DNA of 64,000 bases. Source: Hyphomicrobiales bacterium. Lineage in GTDB: Bacteria > Pseudomonadota > Alphaproteobacteria > Rhizobiales > Rhizobiaceae. The stretch spans positions 48,587-112,586 of the forward strand of contig UBTA01000017.1 of assembly GCA_900468065.1 (NCBI GenBank), in the 5' to 3' direction. Shown piece by piece: positions 23,705 through 33,331 of this stretch. Position numbers and translations under genes: made by a program. Positions within the stretch are counted from its first letter, which is position 1; every line of letters begins with the position of its first letter. The notes beneath the pieces were generated by a model. That model made no database searches. It had not been told where the DNA came from and was given only the letters and a program-made list of their open reading frames with translations.

Positions 23705-23744
23705 AAAGCGCGCGGCAGAGTGCAACACCCTGCCGCGCGCCTTT
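23705..23744 (+). terminator. terminator-like hairpin after the hydrolase operon
   Basis: GCGCGCGGCAG (23708-23718) and CTGCCGCGCGC (23730-23740) form a perfect 11-bp stem, flanked by AAA and CTTTG. The T-run is short but the position, directly after the stop, fits transcription termination. Confidence 0.65.
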
Positions 23745-23865
23745 GAATAGCAGGCCCTCTGCCGCACAATTTTCACGGCAAAGCGTCAAGCAGTCGCGTA
23801 AAATTCCACGCCGCTCCGGAATGAAATATGGACGGCAATCGCGGCCCGCGCTATCCCTTGTCGCC

Positions 23866-26800
23866 ATGAAAAAAGGTGATCATCTCTTCCTCGTCGACGG
23901 CTCCGGGTTCATTTTCCGGGCGTTCCACGCCATCCCGCCGCTCAACCGCAAATCGGATGGCCTGCCGGTCAATGCCGTCTCCGGTTTCTGCAATATGCTG
24001 TGGAAGCTTTTGACCGATGCGCGCGACACTTCGGTCGGGGTGACACCGACCCATTTTGCGGTCATTTTCGACTATTCCTCCAAAACCTTCCGCAACGAAC
24101 TCTACGATCAGTACAAGGCAAACCGCACCGCGCCGCCGGAAGACCTGATCCCGCAATTCGGGCTGATCCGCCACGCAACGCGCGCTTTCAACCTGCCCTG
24201 TATCGAGAAGGAAGGTTTCGAGGCCGACGACCTGATCGCCACCTATGCGCGGATGGCTGAGGCCACCGGCGCCGACGTCACCATCGTATCGTCCGACAAG
24301 GACCTGATGCAGCTCGTCACCGCCAATGTGTCAATGTACGACAGCATGAAGGACAAGCAGATCTCGATCCCGGAAGTGATCGAGAAATGGGGTGTTGCGC
24401 CGGAAAAGATGATCGACCTGCAGGCGATGACCGGCGACTCGACCGATAACGTTCCCGGCATTCCCGGCATCGGCCCGAAGACCGCGGCGCAACTGCTGGA
24501 AGAGTTCGGCGACCTCGACACGCTGCTTGCCCGCGCCGGCGAAATCAAGCAGCAGAAACGCCGCGAAAACATCATCGCCAATACCGAGCTTGCCAAGCTT
24601 TCGCGGCAACTGGTGACGCTGAAGACCGATACCCCGATCGACGTGCCGCTTGACGATTTCGAGCTGCATGCGCAAGACGGTCCGAAACTCGTCGCCTTCC
24701 TGAAGACGATGGAATTCACGACACTGACCCGCCGGGTCGCGGCTGCGACCGAGACCGATGCGGATGCCGTCGAGCCAGCGGCCGTTCCGGTCGAATGGGG
24801 CGCGCAGGCGCATGGACCGGATCTCGACAAGGGGGACGTCGCCTCCCCGTCTTCGCCATCCGCCTTGTCGTCTGCGAAATCATCGACGGCCGGAAGTGCT
24901 GCAGCTGCGGCAACATCTCTTGGCACCATCCCGGACAGCGGCCCGCTGGCTGCGACACCGCAGGCTCTGGCGCAGGCACGCGCCGAACTCTTTGCCAGCG
25001 CCAAGATCGACCGCAGCAGCTATGTGGCGATCCGCGATCTGGCGACGCTCGACGCCTGGATCGCGAGCGCCCGTGAAACCGGCCTTGTCGCCTTTGACAC
25101 GGAAACCACCTCGCTCGACGCCATGCAGGCTGAACTTGTCGGCTTCTCGCTGGCCATTGCCGACAACAGCAAGAACCCGTCCGGCACCGATATCCGCGCC
25201 GCCTATGTGCCGCTCCTTCACAAGACTGGCGGCAATGACCTGTTCAGTGACGGGGTGAAGCTCGCGCCAGACCAGATTCCCGCCGCGGCCGCGCTCGAGC
25301 GTTTAAAGGATTTGCTGGAGGATCCATCGGTTCTCAAGATCGCCCAGAACCTCAAATACGATTACCTGGTGATGAAGCGCCACGGCGTCAGCATTGTCGG
25401 CTTCGACGACACGATGCTGATGTCCTATGTGGTTGATGCCGGCGCCGGCACACACGGAATGGATTCGCTGTCTGAAAAATGGCTTGGCCATCAGCCGATC
25501 CCCTACAAGGATGTTGCCGGCAGCGGCAAATCTTCCGTCAGCTTCGATTACGTCGATATCGACAAGGCGACCGCCTACGCGGCCGAGGACGCCGACGTGA
25601 CAATGCGGCTCTGGCAGGTGCTGAAGCCGCGCTTGGCAGCCAAGAACCTCAATGCCGTCTATGAGCGCCTTGAGCGGCCGCTGGTGCCCGTTCTGGCCCG
25701 CATGGAAGAACGCGGCATCACCATCGACCGGCAGATCCTGTCACGGCTGTCGGGCGAACTGGCCCAGGGAGCGGCCGGGCTGGAACATGAGATCTATGGT
25801 CTCGTCGGGGAAAGCTTCAACATCGGCTCGCCAAAGCAGCTCGGCGATATTCTCTTTGGCCGTCTTGGCCTGCCCGGCGGCGCCAAGACCAAGACGGGAC
25901 AATGGTCGACCTCGGCGCAGGTGCTTGAAGAGCTCGCCCTTGAAGGCCACGAGCTGCCGCGCAAGATCGTCGACTGGCGCCAGCTGACCAAGCTCAAATC
26001 CACCTATACCGACGCCCTGCCGGGCTTCGTGCATCCGGAGACGAAGCGCGTCCACACGTCCTATGCGTTGGCTGCCACGACCACCGGGCGTCTCTCCTCG
26101 TCCGAGCCGAACCTGCAGAATATTCCGGTCCGCACCGCCGAAGGCCGCAAGATCCGCACGGCCTTCATCTCGACGCCGGGCCACAAGCTGGTCTCGGCCG
26201 ACTACAGCCAGATCGAGCTACGCGTGCTTGCCCATGTCGCCGAGATTCCGCAGCTGAAGCAGGCCTTTGCCGACGGCATCGACATTCATGCGATGACGGC
26301 GTCTGAAATGTTCGGCGTGCCGGTCGAAGGCATGCCGAGCGAGATCCGCCGCCGCGCCAAGGCGATCAATTTCGGCATCATCTACGGCATTTCCGCCTTC
26401 GGCCTTGCCAATCAACTATCGATCGAGCGCTCGGAAGCGGGTGACTACATCAAGAAGTATTTCGAGCGGTTTCCGGGCATCCGCGACTATATGGAAAGCA
26501 CCAAGGCTTTTGCCCGCGAAAACGGCTATGTCGAAACCATCTTCGGCCGCCGGGCGCACTATCCGGACATCCGCTCGTCCAACCCTTCGCACCGCGCCTT
26601 CAACGAGCGTGCCGCGATCAATGCCCCGATCCAGGGCTCGGCCGCGGACATCATCCGCCGCGCCATGGTGAAGATGGAGCCGGCACTGGAACAGGCCGGC
26701 CTTTCGCAGCGTGCCCGCATGCTCCTGCAGGTGCATGACGAATTGATCTTCGAAGTCGAGGATGCCGATGTCGAGCGCACAATCCCATTGGTCGTTTCGG

Positions 26801-26892
26801 TTATGGAGAACGCGGCCATGCCGGCGCTCGACATGAGAGTGCCGCTTAAGGTCGATGCACGGGCTGCGCATAATTGGGACGAAGCACACTGA
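23866..26892 (+). CDS. polA: DNA polymerase I
   Basis: The protein has 1008 residues from the ATG at 23866 (MKKGDHLFLVDGSGFIFRAF). Three domains are in order. The 5'-3' flap exonuclease (~1-300) has FEADDLIATYA, SSDKDLMQL and T-G-D-S-T-D-N-V-P-G-I-P-G-I-G. After an alanine/serine-rich linker (~310-370), the 3'-5' exonuclease has FDTETTSLDAM with the metal D-x-E intact. The family A polymerase has S-A-D-Y-S-Q-I-E-L-R (motif A), RRRAKAINFGIIYGIS (motif B) and LLQVHDELIFEV (motif C). It fills gaps in repair and Okazaki fragment maturation. The long linker makes it larger than the 928-residue E. coli enzyme, as is usual in rhizobia. Confidence 0.96.
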   Translation: MKKGDHLFLVDGSGFIFRAFHAIPPLNRKSDGLPVNAVSGFCNMLWKLLTDARDTSVGVTPTHFAVIFDYSSKTFRNELYDQYKANRTAPPEDLIPQFGLIRHATRAFNLPCIEKEGFEADDLIATYARMAEATGADVTIVSSDKDLMQLVTANVSMYDSMKDKQISIPEVIEKWGVAPEKMIDLQAMTGDSTDNVPGIPGIGPKTAAQLLEEFGDLDTLLARAGEIKQQKRRENIIANTELAKLSRQLVTLKTDTPIDVPLDDFELHAQDGPKLVAFLKTMEFTTLTRRVAAATETDADAVEPAAVPVEWGAQAHGPDLDKGDVASPSSPSALSSAKSSTAGSAAAAATSLGTIPDSGPLAATPQALAQARAELFASAKIDRSSYVAIRDLATLDAWIASARETGLVAFDTETTSLDAMQAELVGFSLAIADNSKNPSGTDIRAAYVPLLHKTGGNDLFSDGVKLAPDQIPAAAALERLKDLLEDPSVLKIAQNLKYDYLVMKRHGVSIVGFDDTMLMSYVVDAGAGTHGMDSLSEKWLGHQPIPYKDVAGSGKSSVSFDYVDIDKATAYAAEDADVTMRLWQVLKPRLAAKNLNAVYERLERPLVPVLARMEERGITIDRQILSRLSGELAQGAAGLEHEIYGLVGESFNIGSPKQLGDILFGRLGLPGGAKTKTGQWSTSAQVLEELALEGHELPRKIVDWRQLTKLKSTYTDALPGFVHPETKRVHTSYALAATTTGRLSSSEPNLQNIPVRTAEGRKIRTAFISTPGHKLVSADYSQIELRVLAHVAEIPQLKQAFADGIDIHAMTASEMFGVPVEGMPSEIRRRAKAINFGIIYGISAFGLANQLSIERSEAGDYIKKYFERFPGIRDYMESTKAFARENGYVETIFGRRAHYPDIRSSNPSHRAFNERAAINAPIQGSAADIIRRAMVKMEPALEQAGLSQRARMLLQVHDELIFEVEDADVERTIPLVVSVMENAAMPALDMRVPLKVDARAAHNWDEAH

Positions 26893-26900
26893 CGGCAAGA

Positions 26901-26924
26901 AGCCGCGACTTGCGTCGCGGTTTT
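26901..26924 (+). terminator. intrinsic terminator of polA
   Basis: CCGCGAC, loop TTGC, GTCGCGG, then TTTT, 10 bp after the stop. Confidence 0.8.
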
Positions 26925-26974
26925 CCGGCTGCATGATGGGTTCTTGACCCTCATACCACATTGGAGTTCCCGAT

Positions 26975-27958
26975 ATGCCGCTGCCGCAATTTCCCGTTTT
27001 CGATCTTGGCGCCTTCGAAACGGCGGACGGCACTGGAAAACGGGAATTGGGCAGGCAGGTCGATGCCATTTGCCGGACGACCGGGTTTCTGGCGATCCGC
27101 AATCACCGCGTGCCCCAGACCATCATCGATGCGGTCTGGGGAAAGGCGTACGCCTTCTTCGACTTGCCGCCGGCGGAAAAACAAAATGCCCGGGCACCTT
27201 ATAAAGGGTATCCCTATGGCTATCTCGGTCCGGAGCTGGAAGCTCTGGCAAAATCCCGTGACCTCGACAGTCCGCCGGACCTGAAGGAAAGCTTCAATGG
27301 CGGGCCGCTGACCCAGCCGCCATCCATAACAGATCCGGAAGCGCTGGCCTTTTGTTATGCACCGACGATCTGGCCGGACAAGCCGGATGGTTTTATCGAG
27401 GCCTGGAAAGCCTATTACGCTTCGCTTGAAGACCTTGCTGCCCGTGTCATGCGGCTCTTCGCCGTGGCGCTTGATCTGCCCGAGGGCTATTTCGAGCGCT
27501 TCATCGATACGCCGATCAGCGCATTGCGCGCGCTGAACTATCCGGAGCAGCACGTGCCACCGAAACCCGGACAGCTGCGAGCGGGCGCTCACACCGACTA
27601 TGGCAGCCTGACGATCCTTTTGCCGCAGGAAGGGTCCAAGGGGCTGGAGCTGATGACGCCCGACGGCCACTGGACAGCAGTACCGCCGGTTCCCGGCGCC
27701 TTCGTCATCAATATCGGTGACCTGATGGCGCGCTGGACCAATGACCGTTGGGTTTCGACGCTGCACCGGGTCGTCAACCCCTCGCCGGAAGAGGGTGGCA
27801 TGGCGCGCCGCCAGTCCCTTGCCTTCTTCCACCAGCCCAATTGGGACGCTGAGATCACCGTGCTTGACGCGTGCCTGGGTGAGGGAGAAACGGCCAAATA
27901 CGGGCCGGTCCTGTCGGGTCCCTATCTGATGAGCAAGTTCAAATCGACATCCGCCTGA
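26975..27958 (+). CDS. 2-oxoglutarate/Fe(II)-dependent oxygenase (isopenicillin-N-synthase type)
   Basis: The protein has 327 residues. The N-terminal DIOX_N region (GFLAIRNHRVPQTIIDAVWG; F-F-D-L-P-P-A-E-K) is followed by the double-stranded beta-helix core. The iron triad is H..D in LRAGAHTDYGSLTILL and the distal His in WVSTLHRVVNPS. The 2-oxoglutarate-binding R-x-S is RQSLAFF. It would hydroxylate or oxidise a small molecule; the substrate is unknown. Its stop is 7 bp from the convergent TetR gene. Confidence 0.88.
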   Translation: MPLPQFPVFDLGAFETADGTGKRELGRQVDAICRTTGFLAIRNHRVPQTIIDAVWGKAYAFFDLPPAEKQNARAPYKGYPYGYLGPELEALAKSRDLDSPPDLKESFNGGPLTQPPSITDPEALAFCYAPTIWPDKPDGFIEAWKAYYASLEDLAARVMRLFAVALDLPEGYFERFIDTPISALRALNYPEQHVPPKPGQLRAGAHTDYGSLTILLPQEGSKGLELMTPDGHWTAVPPVPGAFVINIGDLMARWTNDRWVSTLHRVVNPSPEEGGMARRQSLAFFHQPNWDAEITVLDACLGEGETAKYGPVLSGPYLMSKFKSTSA

Positions 27959-27964
27959 CGTGCG

Positions 27965-28606
27965 TCAGGAGGCGGCTGGTGCCTCGGTGATTGCCGGCAG
28001 CTGACGGAAACTGTCGAACAGGCGTTTCAGCCCTTCCTTGCCTTCCATTGCCAGATCGAAGCGGCGGCCAAACAGCAGCCATTCGCTGCAAAGGCCCTCC
28101 ATCATCCAGCGGAGCGCCTTGGTCGCTGACTGAGGCGTCCAGTTTCCGCTTAGAAAACCCGCGTTGCGGGCCCGGTCGAAGGCGCTGTCGAGCATGACCG
28201 TATGACGCTCATCAACCTCCTGCTGCTTTTCCAGAACCGGCAGCAAGTCGTCGCCATAGGGGCAGCGAAGCAGGATGGTGAAGATCCGTTGGCGATGTTC
28301 GTCGGCTGCCAATTCGTCGAGCCAGTCGCCCGCCGACTTCTCGATATAGCAGAGAACGTCGGCAGCCGGCTGCTCGACATCGCGCTCGATCATGTCTTCC
28401 AGCGGAAGGTTTACCGTGTTGTAAAGCTCGAGGAACAGATCGGTCTTGTTGGAAAAATGCCAATAGATTGCACCGCGCGTTACGCCGGCCGCCTTGGCGA
28501 CGTCGTCGAGCGACGCAGTTGAAACGCCTTTCTCGAAGAAAACCCGTTCCGCTGCGCTGAGAATGCTGTTGCGGGTCTCTTCCGCTTCGGCTTTTGTTCT
28601 GCGCAT
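27965..28606 (-). CDS. TetR/AcrR-family repressor of the efflux operon
   Basis: The protein has 213 residues. The N-terminal HTH reads ILSAAERVFFEKGVSTASLD, then DVAKAAGVTRGAIYWHFSNK, the AcrR/TtgR-type motif. The C-terminal ligand domain (~60-213) resembles AcrR. It lies just downstream of, and collinear with, the RND pump gene but behind an intrinsic terminator at 28625-28648. Expression is therefore by read-through or from a promoter in the 50-bp gap. The likely operator is at 33216-33236. Confidence 0.88.
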   Translation of the reverse strand: MRRTKAEAEETRNSILSAAERVFFEKGVSTASLDDVAKAAGVTRGAIYWHFSNKTDLFLELYNTVNLPLEDMIERDVEQPAADVLCYIEKSAGDWLDELAADEHRQRIFTILLRCPYGDDLLPVLEKQQEVDERHTVMLDSAFDRARNAGFLSGNWTPQSATKALRWMMEGLCSEWLLFGRRFDLAMEGKEGLKRLFDSFRQLPAITEAPAAS

Positions 28607-28624
28607 GACGCCTCCTCACCCAGG

Positions 28625-28648
28625 AAAAGGCCCGCCTGACGGCGGGCC
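28625..28648 (-). terminator. intrinsic terminator between RND pump and TetR genes
   Basis: On the minus strand GGCCCGCC, loop GTCA, GGCGGGCC, then TTTT. It begins 8 bp after the pump stop. Confidence 0.8.
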
Positions 28649-28655
28649 GCTTCCA

Positions 28656-31600
28656 TTATTCTGCCGGCGTAACGGCTGTTTCGGCACCGATCGGCTTCAA
28701 CGTCGTTCTCCGGAACAGCTTCATCACGAACACGAAGAAGACAGGCACGAAGAAGATCGCCAGCACCGTCGCCGAGATCATGCCGCCCATGACGCCGGTA
28801 CCGATGGCGCGCTGGCTGCCCGAGCTTGCGCCGGTGGCAATCGCCAGCGGCAACACGCCGAGGGTAAACGCCAGCGAGGTCATCAGGATCGGGCGGAAGC
28901 GCAGATGCGCCGCCTCGATGGTAGCATCCAGCAACGGTTTTCCAGCTTCCATCTGCTCCTTGGCGAACTCGATGATCAGGATGGCGTTCTTCGCCGATAG
29001 CCCGATGATCGCGATCAGGCCAACCTTGAAGTACACGTCGTTTGGCATGTCGCGCAGGGTCACGGCCAGAACGGCGCCAATGACGCCAAGCGGCACCACC
29101 ATCATCACCGCCACCGGAATGCTCCAGCTTTCATAGAGAGCTGCAAGGCACAGGAAGATCAGCAGGCAGGACAGCGCCACCAGAAGCGGTGCCTGAGTGC
29201 CCGATGCGATTTCCTCACGCGACTGACCCGTCCACTCATAACCGAAGCCGGGCGGAAGTTGGCTGAACAGACGTTCCATTTCGGTGATCGCTTCACCGGA
29301 GGAATAGCCCGCATTGGCCTGGCCACTGATCGGAACCGACGGATAGCCGTTATAGCCGACCGTCTGGGTCGGGCCGCTTGTCCACTCGATGCTGGCGAAA
29401 GCCGACAACGGCACCATGCCGCCATTTGAGTTGCGCACATTGAGCTTCAGAAGGTCAGCCGTCTGCATGCGCCGGTTTTCATCAGCCTGCACCGTTACAC
29501 GCTGCAGACGTCCGGCATTGGGGAAGTCGTTGACATAGGACGAACCGAGATTGGTCGAGATCGTCGAGTTGATGTCAGCGAAGGCAACACCGAACGTATT
29601 GGCCTTTTCACGGTCGATCAGCAGGTTGACCTGTGCCGCATCCGGCAGGCCGTCAACACGAACGCCCGAGATGACCTGGCTTTGCGCCGCAAGGCCGAGA
29701 AGCTGGTCACGCGCTGCCGCAAGTGCCGCAGCCCCCTGTCCGCCACGATCCTGCAGGCGGAACTCGAAGCCGTTGGAGGTGCCGAGACCCTGGATCGGCG
29801 GTGGCGACAGCGCAAAGCTGATCGCATCCTTGATCTGGGACATGGCACCGGATGCCCGGCCGGCAATGACGGAGGCGACATCGTTCGGTCCACGTTCAGA
29901 CCAGTCCTTCAATGTCACGAAGGCGAGGCCGGCATTCTGGCCGGTACCCGAGAACGAGAAGCCGCTGATGGCGATGATACGTTCGACAGCCGGTTCCTTG
30001 CTGAAGATCGCTTCCGTCTGCTCGATAACCTCGGTCGTGCGGTTTCCGGTGGCTTCCGATGGCAGCTGCATGCTGACGATCACGAAGCCCTGGTCTTCAT
30101 CCGGAAGGAAGGAAGACGGCAACTGCATGAACAGGTAGGCCAAGCCGCCAAGCAGCACCACATAGATCAGCATGAAGCGCCATGTGCGCGTGACCATGCC
30201 TGCGACCCAGCCGCTATAGCCGTGCGACGCTTTGTCGAAGCCGCGGTTGAACAGGCCGAAGAAGCCGCGCTTGGCGTGATGGTGACCCTTTGGAACCTGC
30301 TTGAGGAAGCTGGCGCACAGTGCCGGCGTCAGCGTCAGGGCGAGCAGTGCCGAGAACAGGATGGAGACCACCATGGTCAGCGAGAACTGCTGGTAGATGA
30401 CGCCGACGGCACCGGGGAAGAAGGCCATCGGAATGAACACGGCCGACAGAACCAGTGTGATGCCGATAACGGCACCCGTAATCTGCTTCATCGCCTTGCG
30501 GGTCGCTTCCTTCGGCGTCAGCCCTTCCTCGGACATGATGCGTTCGACGTTCTCGACGACGATGATCGCATCGTCGACGAGAATACCGATGGCAAGCACC
30601 ATGCCGAACATCGTCAGAACGTTAATCGAGAAGCCCATGGCAAGCATGGCCGCACACGTACCCAGCAATGCGACGGGAACGACGAGCGTGGGAATGATCG
30701 TGTAGCGGATGTTCTGCAGGAACAGGAACATCACCAGGAACACCAGCGCCACGGCTTCGAGCAGCGTATGCAGAACCTTTTCGATCGAGATCGCCACGAA
30801 GGGCGATGTGTCATAAGGAACGGAGTATTCCACCCCTGCCGGGAAGAAGGTTGCCAGCTCATCCATGCGTGCCTTGATGGCCGTGGAGGTAGCAAGCGCG
30901 TTGCCGGTCGGCGTCAGCTGCACGCCGATAGCGGCGGACGGCTTGCCGTTAAGGCGTGTCGAGAAGCTATAATCCTGACCGCCGATCTCGATGCGTGCGA
31001 CATCGCGCAGGCGGACGGCGGAGCCGTTAAGATTGGCACGCAGGATGATCGCCCCGAACTCTTCAGCCGAGGTGAGCTGGCCCTTGATGAGGACAGGTGC
31101 ACTGGTCTGCTGAGTGATCGGGTTCGGCTGGGCGCCGATGCTGCCGGATGCAACCTGGGCATTCTGTGCGGTGATCGCCGCATTGATGTCACCGGCCGTC
31201 AGGTTGAGGCCACGCATCTTGTCCGGATCAAGCCAGATACGCATGGCGCGCTCGGTGGCAAACATCTGGGCCCGGCCGACGCCTTCGACGCGCTGGATTT
31301 CGTTGAGCACGTTGCGGCTCAGATAATCGCCGAGCGAAACCGCATCCATGGATCCATCCGTGGATGTGAGCGCGAGGATCATCAGGAAGCCGGAGCCGGC
31401 CTCTTCGACCTCGATGCCCTGCTGGCGCACGGCATCGGGTAGACGCGCCTCGACGCGGCGAACGCGATTCTGGACGTCGATCGAGGCGTCGCCGGAATCC
31501 GTACCAGGAGCGAAGGTCACGTTGATCGATACGCTGCCCGCGGCGCTGGACGTCGACGAGAAATACTGCATGCCCTCGACGCCGTTCAGCTCATTTTCGA

Positions 31601-31793
31601 TGAGCCGCGTCACGCTCTGATAGGTTTCTTCCGACGACGCGCCGGGATAGCTGGTGTTGATGGAGATCTGCGGCGGCGCAACGTTCGGATACTGCGAAAT
31701 CGGCAGCAGCGGCAGCGCGATGATACCGGAGATCATGATGAAAAGCGCGACGACCCACGCAAAGATCGGCCGGTCGATAAAGAAACTAGGCAT
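28656..31793 (-). CDS. RND multidrug efflux pump inner-membrane transporter (HAE1 family)
   Basis: The protein has 1045 residues, the full length of AcrB/MexB-type pumps. The start MPSFFIDRPIFAWVVALFIM is the classic HAE1 beginning. Twelve membrane helices are inferred. The proton-relay aspartates lie in GMVLAIGILVDDAIIVVENV. The family signature G-x-S-x-x-N-V appears as S-L-G-D-Y-L-S-R-N-V, and the porter and docking domains are present. With the membrane fusion protein gene directly upstream it forms a pump for drugs and plant compounds. No outer-membrane channel gene lies here, so it must use one encoded elsewhere. It resembles the AmeB/MexB group. Confidence 0.94.
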   Translation of the reverse strand: MPSFFIDRPIFAWVVALFIMISGIIALPLLPISQYPNVAPPQISINTSYPGASSEETYQSVTRLIENELNGVEGMQYFSSTSSAAGSVSINVTFAPGTDSGDASIDVQNRVRRVEARLPDAVRQQGIEVEEAGSGFLMILALTSTDGSMDAVSLGDYLSRNVLNEIQRVEGVGRAQMFATERAMRIWLDPDKMRGLNLTAGDINAAITAQNAQVASGSIGAQPNPITQQTSAPVLIKGQLTSAEEFGAIILRANLNGSAVRLRDVARIEIGGQDYSFSTRLNGKPSAAIGVQLTPTGNALATSTAIKARMDELATFFPAGVEYSVPYDTSPFVAISIEKVLHTLLEAVALVFLVMFLFLQNIRYTIIPTLVVPVALLGTCAAMLAMGFSINVLTMFGMVLAIGILVDDAIIVVENVERIMSEEGLTPKEATRKAMKQITGAVIGITLVLSAVFIPMAFFPGAVGVIYQQFSLTMVVSILFSALLALTLTPALCASFLKQVPKGHHHAKRGFFGLFNRGFDKASHGYSGWVAGMVTRTWRFMLIYVVLLGGLAYLFMQLPSSFLPDEDQGFVIVSMQLPSEATGNRTTEVIEQTEAIFSKEPAVERIIAISGFSFSGTGQNAGLAFVTLKDWSERGPNDVASVIAGRASGAMSQIKDAISFALSPPPIQGLGTSNGFEFRLQDRGGQGAAALAAARDQLLGLAAQSQVISGVRVDGLPDAAQVNLLIDREKANTFGVAFADINSTISTNLGSSYVNDFPNAGRLQRVTVQADENRRMQTADLLKLNVRNSNGGMVPLSAFASIEWTSGPTQTVGYNGYPSVPISGQANAGYSSGEAITEMERLFSQLPPGFGYEWTGQSREEIASGTQAPLLVALSCLLIFLCLAALYESWSIPVAVMMVVPLGVIGAVLAVTLRDMPNDVYFKVGLIAIIGLSAKNAILIIEFAKEQMEAGKPLLDATIEAAHLRFRPILMTSLAFTLGVLPLAIATGASSGSQRAIGTGVMGGMISATVLAIFFVPVFFVFVMKLFRRTTLKPIGAETAVTPAE

Positions 31794-31804
31794 CGATCAG
31801 ATCC

Positions 31805-33094
31805 TCACTTCGCCTGTTCGGCGGGCTTGGCGTCTTCCGCCGGCTTGGCGGCAGCGCCGTCCGTACCCGACTTTTCAGCAGCAGGCTTCGCATCCGCCGG
31901 TTTTGCGTCGGCAGGCTGCGCGTCGGCTGCGGGCTTGGCATCGGCAGACTTCCAGTCCGTGGGTTCAACGGGCGCACCCGGGCGAACCTTCTGGAAGCCT
32001 TCGACGATGACCTTCTCGCCCGCCTTCAGGCCGTCGCGGATGATCCACTGATCGCCAAGAACATGACCGGCAGACACGTTACGCAATTCAGCCGTCTTGT
32101 CGTCCTTGACGACATAGACCTGCGCATTGCCCGACGTATCGCGCTGCACGGCCTGGGTCGGCACGGCGATGGCATTCTTTTCGACGCCCTGCTCGACCAG
32201 CACGCGGACATACATGCCAGGCAGCAGATCGCCGTCCGGATTGGGAAATTCGCCACGCAACGTTACCTGGCCGGTCGTCTCATCGACGGCGGCTTCGGAG
32301 AACAGCAGCTTTCCGGCATGCGGATAAGGGCTGCCGTCATCCATGACCAGATTGACCTTGGCTTCATTCTTGTCGCCTGCCAGTGCACCGTCCTGCAGCG
32401 CCTTGCGCAGGCGGATGAGGTCGGTCGCGGATTGGGTAAAGTCGGCATAGACTGGATCGAGCTGCTGGATCGTTGCGAGGTTTTCCGAGCCATTGGCACT
32501 GACCAATGCACCCTCGGTAATCAACGCACGGCCGATACGGCCGCTGATCGGGGCCGTCACATTGGTGTATTGCAGATTGAGCTGAGCGCTCGCGAGGCCC
32601 GCCTCGGCAATCGCCACATCGGCATCGGCCTGCGCCAGCTGCGCGATCGCATCATCATAGGTCTGGCCGGTAGCGACGCCGGACTTCTTCAACTGTTCCT
32701 GGCGATCGGCCGCCTGCTTGGCCTGCAGCTGGACCGCCTTTGCGCGGCGCAACGTGCCTTCGGCACTTTCGACCTGGACCTTGAACGAGGCCGGATCGAT
32801 CCGGTAGAGCACGTCCCCGGCGTTCACATGCGAGCCCTGCTCGAACACCCGCTCGATAACGATGCCGGTGGCGCGCGGACGCACTTCCGAGATGCGGGTC
32901 GCGGCGATACGTCCCGGCAGATCGTTGGTGATCGGCAGCGATTCGGTTTTCGTCGTGATCACCGAGACCTGCGGCGGCGGGTAGGACGGAGCCGCCTGCT
33001 TCTCGCTGTCTTCTTTCTGGCATCCTGAAATAATCATCAGGCCAGCGACTGTTGCAGCCAATATCGGTCGGTTCATCCGCATCTTTGGTTCCAT
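31805..33094 (-). CDS. RND efflux membrane fusion protein (lipoprotein, AcrA/MexA type)
   Basis: The protein has 429 residues from the ATG at 33094. The signal peptide NRPILAATVAGLMIISGC ends in a lipobox S-G-C. The MFP hallmarks are in order: LPGRIAATRISEVRPRATGI, I-D-P-A-S-F-K-V, a coiled-coil hairpin (A-K-Q-A-A-D-R-Q-E-Q-L), NVTAPISGRIGRALITEGAL, and a barrel domain. The last ~55 residues are a low-complexity tail of D-A-K-P-A repeats, unusual for the family and possibly still changing in length. It links the inner-membrane pump to an outer-membrane channel and stands first in the operon. Confidence 0.92.
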   Translation of the reverse strand: MEPKMRMNRPILAATVAGLMIISGCQKEDSEKQAAPSYPPPQVSVITTKTESLPITNDLPGRIAATRISEVRPRATGIVIERVFEQGSHVNAGDVLYRIDPASFKVQVESAEGTLRRAKAVQLQAKQAADRQEQLKKSGVATGQTYDDAIAQLAQADADVAIAEAGLASAQLNLQYTNVTAPISGRIGRALITEGALVSANGSENLATIQQLDPVYADFTQSATDLIRLRKALQDGALAGDKNEAKVNLVMDDGSPYPHAGKLLFSEAAVDETTGQVTLRGEFPNPDGDLLPGMYVRVLVEQGVEKNAIAVPTQAVQRDTSGNAQVYVVKDDKTAELRNVSAGHVLGDQWIIRDGLKAGEKVIVEGFQKVRPGAPVEPTDWKSADAKPAADAQPADAKPADAKPAAEKSGTDGAAAKPAEDAKPAEQAK

Positions 33095-33211
33095 ACGCAA
33101 AGTCCAGCCGCGCGGCCAATCGTCCTTTTTCAAAGAGATCAGCTGCCGCTGGAAGTTCATGAAAATCAATATGATACGAAGGACTTCCGGGACAGAACCA
33201 CCGACGCACCA

Positions 33212-33240
33212 ATTATACAAACAGATACGTATGTTAAAAT
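33212..33240 (-). promoter_or_regulatory. efflux operon promoter with AcrR-like operator
   Basis: A perfect -10 box TATAAT lies on the minus strand at 33217-33212, with a weak -35 (TTTTAA) 16 bp upstream. The spacer holds TACAAACAGATACGTATG, close to the AcrR/TtgR-type operator (TACATACA...TGTATGTA), with the inner dyad ATACGTAT at 33225-33232. A bound TetR dimer would block RNA polymerase. The leader to the ATG at 33094 is about 110 nt. Confidence 0.55.
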
Positions 33241-33331
33241 TGGGGGCAGCGCAAGCCGATGATGCAGCGCACAATGAAACGTTACCGAACGATAACTTTC
33301 GTCAACGTTCGGATACAATCCCGCTTCAGGA

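Noticed and set aside
29682..31442. 586-codon open frame antisense to the RND pump gene
   Set aside because: The pump gene is complete on the other strand. The antisense product is H/D/R-rich without any recognisable motif.
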